DNA from: Lasioglossum baleicum
Lineage: Eukaryota > Arthropoda > Insecta > Hymenoptera > Halictidae
Direction: 5' to 3'
Assembly: GCF_051020765.1 (NCBI RefSeq)
Contig: NW_027469103.1
Location: 496,001 to 560,000, forward strand
Length of the DNA: 64,000 nucleotides
Shown: positions 57,089 to 64,000 of the stretch, one piece after another
Position numbering within the stretch: the stretch's first letter is position 1
Layout of the letters: each line of letters begins with the position of its first letter
Translations under genes and position numbers: made by a program
Notes under the pieces: generated by a model
What the model saw: the letters and a program-made list of their open reading frames with translations, nothing else
Told to the model about the DNA's origin: nothing
The model's database searches: none

Positions 57089-58447
57089 ATGTCTCGCCCA
57101 ATCACGCGATCTCAAAAGGATCTCCGAGCAGATCCTAACGCAGACCTTCCTCCAATGACCGAGGAAGAGCTACTCCTTTATGCGCAAGACCTCGCCCGTA
57201 GAGAGCAATATCTCAAAGAGGAAACTGATTTTATTGCCAAATTGCGTCTCAAATATGAAGAAGACGCACAAAACCAAAAGAATATGCTCGACGAAATACG
57301 AAAAGAGCTTCATAACATCCAAATCACGAGTCAAACCCTACGTCAACAATCGCCTACACCAGGCCCTAGTAACGTCTCTAATATGCGGGAACCTTCACCG
57401 CCAGAGCCACGCGAAATCCCACAGTATGAACCTACTGGTAATTTCGCTCTAAAACAAGCCGCCGAGCTTGTCCCTAGATTCGACGGAACTTCGTCTTCCG
57501 TCCTACAATTCATACGTGCATGCAAACGCGCGCGTGACACCGTACCGGCCACTGCAGAGCGTGCCCTCACAAAATTGCTCTGCAATAAACTCCACGATCG
57601 TGCTTATGCCGCTATAGAAGGCGAGCACATATTCACAATTTCTGCACTATGCGAAAAGTTACGTACAGTGCTGGGCCCGTACAAATTCGTGGACCAGTAC
57701 CGTGGCGATCTCGCAAGTGTACTCCAAGCTCCAAACGAGCACATCTTAGACTTCATCAATCGCGTTAAAGACCTTCGAACCGCGATTCAAGATGCCACAG
57801 ATATTGGCCTTGATTACGAAGAACTAGATCGCTTCGTAGTAGATTGTTTTCTACGAGGTCTCCTTCCCCAGCTGCGTGCCGAAGTGCTTCATTGCCCTTC
57901 GCGAAATCCTGCCACTGTTTTCGAAGCAGCCATCTCTGCTTACAGGCAGTATGAGTCAGACCAGACTCGTCGACGAGAATTGATCCGCGAAGAAAAACGA
58001 GTCAGCTTCTCTGATAACCGGCCGTATCGCCAGCGTTCCACGTACGAGTCCGCTCGTGACATTCCAGAGCGAACTCAAGAACGCCGCGATAACAGACCGG
58101 ACTCGTCTCAGCAGTCCTCGAGAAACTTAAACCGGGACTCTTATCGCTCCCCGACGCCGCAACGGTGATGGGAAAATAATCCTCGCGACCAAAACACGTA
58201 CCGCGATGGTCGCACAGATCGCCCCTCAAGCCCTAACAAATTTTGCAACTACTGCAAAGTCCCCGGGCACGATATTCACGAGTGCCGTAAGCGCGCTTTT
58301 AATAATAATAGGAGGTCGGGAAACGAGTCCGGCCTCCCGACCGAAGCCAACCCCAGGCGGGAGGCCGCATCTTCAACTCAAACTACAGCCCGCACCCAAA
58401 CAGCTATCCGGACGAACGACCAGTCCGACGATTCGTCTCAGCAGTAA
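57089..58447 (+). pseudogene. gag: Gag of B1 with a single nonsense codon
   Basis: Collinear with B3 Gag, with no indel over 453 codons. At 58166-58168 a CGA arginine codon has become TGA (a C-to-T change at a CpG), ending the protein at 359 aa before the CCHC knuckle and before the frameshift site. The capsid part remains. Ribosomes would stop before reaching the slip site, so pol cannot be made by frameshifting from this copy unless the stop is read through. Confidence 0.88.
58318..58366 (+). promoter_or_regulatory. -1 frameshift signal (B1)
   Basis: GGGAAAC (58318-58324), a 6-nt spacer, and stem GGCCTCCCG (58331-58339) with CGGGAGGCC (58358-58366). Intact although upstream translation is blocked. 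Confidence 0.88.
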
Positions 58448-61400
58448 ATCTTGCTGCAGACTCACCAATTCCGCGCGTAAAAATCTCCGCCCCTCAATTA
58501 CAAAAGAAGTGTGAATTTTTGTTGGACACGGGTTCGGAGATCAATTTAATTCGTGCGTCAAGTCTTGAACCAAATCTACCTATAGATCACACGAACATTA
58601 TAGAAGTCCAAGGAATAACCGAGGGATCCATTCCAACTCTCGGTCAAATTAAAATACACTTACAGGGTCAAAACCCTATCGAATTTCATGTCTTGGAAGA
58701 AAACTTCCCAATTAACATCGACGGAATCCTCGGTTCTCCCTTCTTCAGAACAGGAGCCGAGATCTCCTTTGCGAATGAATACATTACGATAGGAAACATT
58801 CGGGTTCCCTTCTCGAACCCTTGCGCGCCCACGGCTGAGCCTCGCGATGAATTGGCAGCAGAGGTTATTTCAATGCCTTCGTCTATGACCAACGATCTCG
58901 TTAAAACTCCAGCCGCCAAGCGTGAGGAACATTCGGCAGGGAACGTTCGAGTGTCTTCCTCAAATCCTCGTGCACCCGCGGTCAGACCTTGCAGAGCTCC
59001 GGTGACGGAGGTTATTTCAATGCCTCCTCGGGATTCGATCGAGTACTCCCTAGAGAAAAACGCCGTGAAAAGCCGGCCGGAATCGAAGGAGACTCGAGAG
59101 ATATCGGAGTACACTGCGAGAAGTCGGATCGTGGAGCGTGAGGATCGAGTCCGAACAAAGACTCCTCTGAAATCCGAAGAATTCGTCCTCGAACCTCGTA
59201 CCGTTGCGTGCATAGCGGTCGACGTCGAAGGACCTAAACAGGGATATATCCGCCGTGTTAATGTAGCGCCGGATGTATTCCTGGGTGACTGCGTCGTCAC
59301 CAATCGTAAAGGCAAAGCGAGCCTCCGGTGTTTTAACACCTCGTCGGAAAAAGTTTCATTTCGATTGCCCCCATTGGAGATGGAAGAAATCGAGTCGTGC
59401 TCTTCCGACCTTTCTAATTCCGGGTATCATCCCGACGTATTCGGTAACCATCCCGACCTTTCTAATTCCGGGTACCATCCCGACGCATTCGGTAACCATC
59501 CCGACCTTTCTACTTCCGGGAACTATCCCGACGCATTCGGTAACCATCCCGACCTTTCTAATTCCGGGTATCATCCCGACGCATTCGGTAACCATCCCGA
59601 CATTACTAACTCCGGTAACCAGCCCGATTCTTATACTAACTCCGGTAACCAGCCCGATCATTATACTAACTCCGGTAACCAGCCCGATAAAACCAAGGTC
59701 AGGATGACCTATTCCATCGCAAATTCCCACGAAGCTCGCGTGAAAGAGCTATTAGAAACTATCCCCATGGATCATCTCAGCGGTGACGAAATGGACCATG
59801 TTAAATCTTTGTTAGAAAAGCACAATGATCTTTTTCATCTCCAAGGGGATCGTTTGGGAAAAACAAATGCGGTGACTCACAGAATCATCACGACGGATGA
59901 TATTCCAATCCATGTTAAACAGTATCGCTACCCACCAATCCACAAGGACGAAATCAACAAACAAATGTCCGAACTCTTACGGAATGACATAGTCGTTCCA
60001 TCTAACTCACCTTATAATTCCCCCTTGTGGATTGTTCCTAAGAAAGCGGACGCCGAGGGTAACAAAAAATGGCGCATGGTAATCGATTACCGCGCATTAA
60101 ACGAGAAATCGGTGGCCGACGCGTACCCGCTACCTAGCATTAACGAAATCTTAGATCAGTTAGGCAGCGCCGCATACTTCAGTGTGTTTGACTTAGCCAG
60201 CGGATTCCATCAGATAGGAATGGAAAAGGAGGATGCCGCGAAGACCGCCTTCTCCACGCCTTTCGGCCACTACGAATTCAACAGAATGCCATTCGGTCTC
60301 CGTAATGCTCCGGCTACCTTCCAAAGATTAATGGACACAGTCCTCTGCGGCCTACAAGGCAACGAACTCTTCGTGTACCTCGATGATATCGTGATCTACG
60401 CGCGTTCACTAGAAGAACATTATGCCAAATTCAATAAACTAGCCCGCCGACTGCGCGGAGCCAACCTCAAATTACAGCCCTCGAAATGCGGCTTCCTTCA
60501 TAAGGAAGTGGCATACCTGGGACATCAGATTAGTCAAGACGGCGTCAGACCATGTCCAAAGAAAATTAATGCCGTACAAAATTTCCCACGACCTAAGAAC
60601 GCGAAAAACGTGCGCGAATTTCTAGGCCTTGCAGGGTACTACCGCAAATTTATTAATGACTTCGCTAAAATCTCCAAACCCCTAACCCAACTCCTCGCCA
60701 AAGAGCACAATTTCGAATGGGGTCCAAAACAAGAAAAGGCCTTCGAAGACCTACGACAAGCTCTGTGTGACGAACCGGTCCTTCAATACCCGGATTTCGA
60801 TAAGCCGTTTAACGTCACCTGCGATGCATCTGGATATGCCATCGGCGCCGTACTAAGCCAAGGCGAAGTAGGCAAGGATCGTCCCGTTGCCTATGCCTCA
60901 AGGATCCTGCAGGGGGCTGAAGTGAACTATTCTACAATAGAGAAGGAGTGCTTAGCAATAATATTCGCAGTACAGTATTTTAGACCATATATTTACGGCC
61001 GAAAATTTACACTAATCACAGACCATAAACCGCTGGTCTGGATGACGTCAGTAAAAGACCCTACGTCGCGCCTCCTCAGATGGCGCCTAAAACTGGCCGA
61101 GTTTGAATATAAAGTCGTCTACAAACCTGGAAAAGCGAATTCTAACGCTGATGCCCTCTCCCGAAACCCAGTTACGTTGCCCCTCTCATGGAGCACCCCT
61201 GGAGGCACATCGCCGCCAAGAGCACCGTTATCAAATCCAGGAACCCCTCTCTTCGATAACCGCCGAAGGAGATGGGCCGACTCGCATCTTATGCCACCGC
61301 CTCAGTCAATTCCCCCGAGGAAGAGGAAATCATCGTCAAACTCAACATCTGAACCACCATCGAAAACGCCACCACGCCCTAGGGCGAGTTCAGATGACGA

Positions 61401-63339
61401 CAGCCTTTTGGTATCACCACCCCTAGTACCCGCCTCCAGTCAAGAGGAGTCACCCATAACAGGACTAGAGGACATTTTAACCGCCGTCCCCAGCCTAATT
61501 CCCCAACCAACGGGCCCAAACTGGCTCGATGAAGAAGAAGAAACCTTACCCTCCGAGGACGAGGAAGAAGATGAGGAGCCAAGACGACAAGGGAGAATAA
61601 CGTACCTCCGCGACCGACTAATTATGAGGAAAGATAATTTAGTATGTTTCACAACCCTGGATGGTCAACCTATAGACCCAGGAGCCGTAGACCTCCATAG
61701 ACAAAGGAAACTGTCCGACGGTCGAGATCTGACCTTATTCAAAGCAAAGATAAGTAATTTCGGTAGCAACAAGCTGATACAGATACCCATCAAACCATCC
61801 CTGACTCACGAGGTTTCAACTGACGACCTAAAAGAATGTTTCCGGACATTACTTGATGTAGCCAACGAACTCAGACTGCGAACATTTTCAATCTCTAAAA
61901 CCTATATAGACGACAATTCCATGGAGTACGTCTCGAACCTCCTCACCGCGACATTTGAAGACACCCCCGTACACATATTCTTCTGCGCAAACGAAATCCA
62001 GATACCGGCCGAAGATAGATGGAATGATATTATCGCAGAAAATCACGTCTCTGCGTACGCAGGGCACAAAGGAATTACAAAAACCCTGAAGAGAATCCGC
62101 GAAAGATATTGGTGGAGCGGTATGAAGATCCAGATAACGAACTACGTTAATAACTGCCTCAGTTGCCAACGTAATAAACTGACCAGGGTAAAAACGCGCC
62201 TGCCGATGAGAATAACGGATACACCCGGTAGAGCGTTCGATAAGGTGTCCATGGACATTGTAGGGCCCCTTCCAACAACCAACGACGGAAACACATACAT
62301 CTTAACCATACAGGATCTATTAACGAAACACTCAACCGCAATCCCTCTTAAATCCGCCGATGCCATCAGCACTGCGGACGCATTTATAAACAATTTTATC
62401 TGCCGTTTCGGAACACCTAAAGCCATCCTAACGGATCAAGGAGCGAATTTCACAAGTTCCCTGATGAAGGCCATCGCAAAACGATTCAGAATAACTCGGC
62501 TGCAAACAACAGCCTTCCACCCTCAAAGCAACGGGTCAATCGAGAGATCCCACCACGTCTTAGCAGAGTACCTGAAGCAATACGTCCACAAGAACAACTG
62601 GGACAAATGGGTCGATTTGGCAATGTTTAGTTACAATACGAGTGTCCACGAGGGCACAGATTTCACGCCGCACGAGTTAGTATTCGGCTCTTTGGCACGA
62701 GTCCCATCCGCCGATTCCTACTCCTACGAATGCGAAAACGACTCCTATACCCACTACCTCTCCCAATTGCAAAGAAAGATAACCGAAACCCAGATTCGCG
62801 CGCGCGGAAACTTAGTCTCCGCGAAAAGAAAATCAAAATCATACTACGACAGAAGAATTAACCCGGTAGAATTCAAGGTGGGAGAACAGGTATTCCTACT
62901 CAAAGAACCCTGCAAGGGCAAATTCGATGCGCAATATACGGGTCCTCACGAAATTTGCGACATCCTAGACTCAAACAATGTAAAAATTAAAGTAGGGAAC
63001 CATTTTAAGATTGTACATGCAAACAAACTCAAGCGTGCGCCGAATAATCCAACGCAAACCCCGCGTCAGCGAAACGTGACACTCATCTGGACGCAGATAA
63101 GAAAAGACAAAAGTGAAAGTGTTAGTGAACAAAGTGATTCCCCACCCACCCTAAACCCCGAGAAAAGACAGTCGAATAATGAACATTGCGAATACGACTT
63201 GTCGGACATTACAAAACCAGCCCCAGCCGACACCGATAACATTTCAGTGCGACCAGTGTTTCGTACAAATATAGGAAATACTCGCCGAGAACTGTGCTCC
63301 CTGCGCGGAGTACCTCCGGACGATGCGTCGCATGAATGA
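58324..63339 (+). CDS. pol: Pol polyprotein of B1: protease-RT-RNaseH-integrase, intact
   Basis: The -1 frame is open from the slip site, about 1,670 codons. Residues counted from 58519: protease DTG at 3-5; conserved block about 210-300; repeat about 300-393; RT with YLDD at 620 (60376-60387); RNase H TCDASGY near 766, IEKEC near 808, TDHKPLVWM near 835 and NADALSR near 876; a Pro/Ser and acidic hinge; integrase HHCC about 1175-1215; catalytic D near 1245, D near 1305 and E near 1341; GPHEI near 1474. The tail ends NISVRPVFRT and LCSLRG, like the env tails of A and C. No chromodomain is seen. The most complete enzyme set in the window. Confidence 0.94.
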   Translation, partial: RVRPPDRSQPQAGGRIFNSNYSPHPNSYPDERPVRRFVSAVNLAADSPIPRVKISAPQLQKKCEFLLDTGSEINLIRASSLEPNLPIDHTNIIEVQGITEGSIPTLGQIKIHLQGQNPIEFHVLEENFPINIDGILGSPFFRTGAEISFANEYITIGNIRVPFSNPCAPTAEPRDELAAEVISMPSSMTNDLVKTPAAKREEHSAGNVRVSSSNPRAPAVRPCRAPVTEVISMPPRDSIEYSLEKNAVKSRPESKETREISEYTARSRIVEREDRVRTKTPLKSEEFVLEPRTVACIAVDVEGPKQGYIRRVNVAPDVFLGDCVVTNRKGKASLRCFNTSSEKVSFRLPPLEMEEIESCSSDLSNSGYHPDVFGNHPDLSNSGYHPDAFGNHPDLSTSGNYPDAFGNHPDLSNSGYHPDAFGNHPDITNSGNQPDSYTNSGNQPDHYTNSGNQPDKTKVRMTYSIANSHEARVKELLETIPMDHLSGDEMDHVKSLLEKHNDLFHLQGDRLGKTNAVTHRIITTDDIPIHVKQYRYPPIHKDEINKQMSELLRNDIVVPSNSPYNSPLWIVPKKADAEGNKKWRMVIDYRALNEKSVADAYPLPSINEILDQLGSAAYFSVFDLASGFHQIGMEKEDAAKTAFSTPFGHYEFNRMPFGLRNAPATFQRLMDTVLCGLQGNELFVYLDDIVIYARSLEEHYAKFNKLARRLRGANLKLQPSKCGFLHKEVAYLGHQISQDGVRPCPKKINAVQNFPRPKNAKNVREFLGLAGYYRKFINDFAKISKPLTQLLAKEHNFEWGPKQEKAFEDLRQALCDEPVLQYPDFDKPFNVTCDASGYAIGAVLSQGEVGKDRPVAYASRILQGAEVNYSTIEKECLAIIFAVQYFRPYIYGRKFTLITDHKPLVWMTSVKDPTSRLLRWRLKLAEFEYKVVYKPGKANSNADALSRNPVTLPLSWSTPGGTSPPRAPLSNPGTPLFDNRRRRWADSHLMPPPQSIPPRKRKSSSNSTSEPPSKTPPRPRASSDDDSLLVSPPLVPASSQEESPITGLEDILTAVPSLIPQPTGPNWLDEEEETLPSEDEEEDEEPRRQGRITYLRDRLIMRKDNLVCFTTLDGQPIDPGAVDLHRQRKLSDGRDLTLFKAKISNFGSNKLIQIPIKPSLTHEVSTDDLKECFRTLLDVANELRLRTFSISKTYIDDNSMEYVSNLLTATFEDTPVHIFFCANEIQIPAEDRWNDIIAENHVSAYAGHKGITKTLKRIRERYWWSGMKIQITNYVNNCLSCQRNKLTRVKTRLPMRITDTPGRAFDKVSMDIVGPLPTTNDGNTYILTIQDLLTKHSTAIPLKSADAISTADAFINNFICRFGTPKAILTDQGANFTSSLMKAIAKRFRITRLQTTAFHPQSNGSIERSHHVLAEYLKQYVHKNNWDKWVDLAMFSYNTSVHEGTDFTPHELVFGSLARVPSADSYSYECENDSYTHYLSQLQRKITETQIRARGNLVSAKRKSKSYYDRRINPVEFKVGEQVFLLKEPCKGKFDAQYTGPHEICDILDSNNVKIKVGNHFKIVHANKLKRAPNNPTQTPRQRNVTLIWTQIRKDKSESVSEQSDSPPTLNPEKRQSNNEHCEYDLSDITKPAPADTDNISVRPVFRTNIGNTRRELCSLRGVPPDDASHE
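59410..59697 (+). repeat. Peptide minisatellite of B1
   Basis: About four SGYHPDxFGNHPDLSN units and three SGNQPDxYTN units, running straight into the RT region. Confidence 0.92.
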
Positions 63340-63405
63340 GTGTGGTATCGAGTGTTGAGCGAGAAATTTCTTCCTTGTAAGAAATTTCTTTTCCGCGTTG
63401 GGAGG
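63340..63405 (+). other. B1 3' untranslated end and polypurine tract
   Basis: AAGAAATTTCTT-type inverted repeats followed by GTTGGGAGG before the LTR. Confidence 0.75.
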
Positions 63406-64000
63406 TGTTACGTCGTCCGATGTACGACGTTGGCCTTGTACACACACCAAGTATACAAGGTCTGATCTGCATAAGATCCATACACCGTCCCCTAGACATA
63501 AGAGCATAGTATTAAGATCTCATTATTGTATTGTTCTAATCCTTATCTCCGTCTCTACCCATCACCATAACTTCACCTTGATCAACACCTTACCTCAGTT
63601 TCAACCCATCACCACGACACATAATGCAATAAAGTATTGCATCACTCTGGAAGCATCTAGAAGCTTCTAGAAACGTCGAGAAGTCCAAAGACTGCTGCAT
63701 CAGCAGTCCCACGCTCGTAGAGGGCAATAGGACAGCCACGAGACTGCAGCGTCAGCAGAAATGCACGTGCAGTCCCCGGGAGCGAAGACGCTGCTGCGTC
63801 AGCGGTTCTCCCGCTCCGACGACTGAAGAACAAAGAGACTGCAGCGTCAGCTATCCCCACTCCGAACGAAGGAGGCAAGGCAGAGCGGGCGCTTGCATCA
63901 GTCCGCCTCCATCTCGCGACTCGAGCAGTCCGCCTTCAGCCAGCGACTCGCACAGACGTGCCTACCTGGCCTCAGCCGCCAGTCCGGCTTCAAGAGCAGA
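63406..64000 (+). repeat. B1 3' LTR, first 595 bp (cut by window end)
   Basis: Matches the B1 5' LTR from TGTTACGTC onward with very few changes (for example CACCAAG for CACCATG near 63448). Contains a heat-shock element at 63649-63683. Confidence 0.93.
63649..63683 (+). promoter_or_regulatory. Extended heat-shock element (B1 3' LTR)
   Basis: Same array as in the other B LTRs. Confidence 0.78.

Larger units (their letters stand above)
55006..64000 (+). mobile_element. B1: family B RT-bearing element, nearly complete (3' LTR runs off the window)
   Basis: 5' LTR of 1,970 bp, primer site, gag with one nonsense codon, intact pol, and the first 595 bp of the 3' LTR. Inserted into D pol; the left flank is CAGC, the predicted target duplication. 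No env or cysteine-rich module lies between integrase and 3' LTR. It provides the uninterrupted reference for B4 and the empty sites for C1, A3 and B3. Confidence 0.94.

Noticed and set aside
1..64000. Host protein-coding genes or non-LTR/DNA transposons
   Set aside because: Every stretch can be assigned to one of the nested LTR elements; no host exon pattern, LINE RT or transposase was found.

Overview
The window is 64 kb of eukaryotic, almost certainly arthropod (probably insect) DNA made entirely of nested Ty3/gypsy-type LTR retrotransposons with a gypsy/errantivirus-like layout. No host gene, rRNA or tRNA gene and no unique host sequence is visible. The kind of organism is inferred from the element type: a TGGCGCAGTCGGTAGGAC primer site (tRNA-Ser-like, as in insect errantiviruses), a one-knuckle Gag, and an envelope resembling glycoproteins captured by arthropod elements. 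The species cannot be named.

Three LTR families are present. Family A has LTRs of 2.2-2.4 kb (TGTTACGTCGGACG...), family B 1.95-1.97 kb (TGTTACGTCGTCCG...), and family C 1.8 kb (TGTGACGTCGGTCG...). The nest can be resolved base by base from LTR ends and 4-bp target duplications. The oldest unit is B4 (minus strand, 4008-49286), cut by A1 (ends at 4007), C1 (5960-14987, CCTG), A3 (15616-25118, GCAT), B3 (25327-45363, CCTG) and D (family C, minus strand, from 49287). B3 is cut by A2 (30583-42361, GCAA). The 3' LTR of A2 is cut by a solo C LTR (39630-41427, CGTG). D is cut by B1 (from 55006).

The elements share one chassis: LTR, primer site, Gag with one CCHC knuckle, a GGGAAAC -1 frameshift site with a 3' stem, an aspartic protease, a Ser-Gly-Asn-His-Pro-Asp repeat, and a conserved 3' tail plus polypurine tract. 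What sits between the repeat and the tail differs. B1 and B4 carry RT-RNaseH-integrase and no envelope. A1, A2 and C1 carry a chuvirus-like glycoprotein, and A2 and C1, whose upstream parts are visible, have no RT or integrase. A3 and B3 carry small cysteine-rich (zinc-binding-like) proteins and no RT. D carries RT-RH-IN followed by such a cysteine-rich domain. The RT-less copies have clean target duplications and near-identical LTRs, so they moved recently and must have used RT and integrase in trans. This looks like a modular, mutually dependent family.

The LTRs are unusually informative. Families A and B encode a 171-200 aa protein inside the LTR, with SUMO-interaction-like motifs. All three families carry a hairpin whose stem covaries around an almost invariant AACCACGCG loop. 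A and B have a splice-donor-like site embedded in a hairpin just after the LTR ORF. B has a seven-pentamer heat-shock element, and all families have Maf/CncC-like TGCnnnGTCAGC motifs. C has a long cruciform-forming block and duplicated primer-site sequences.
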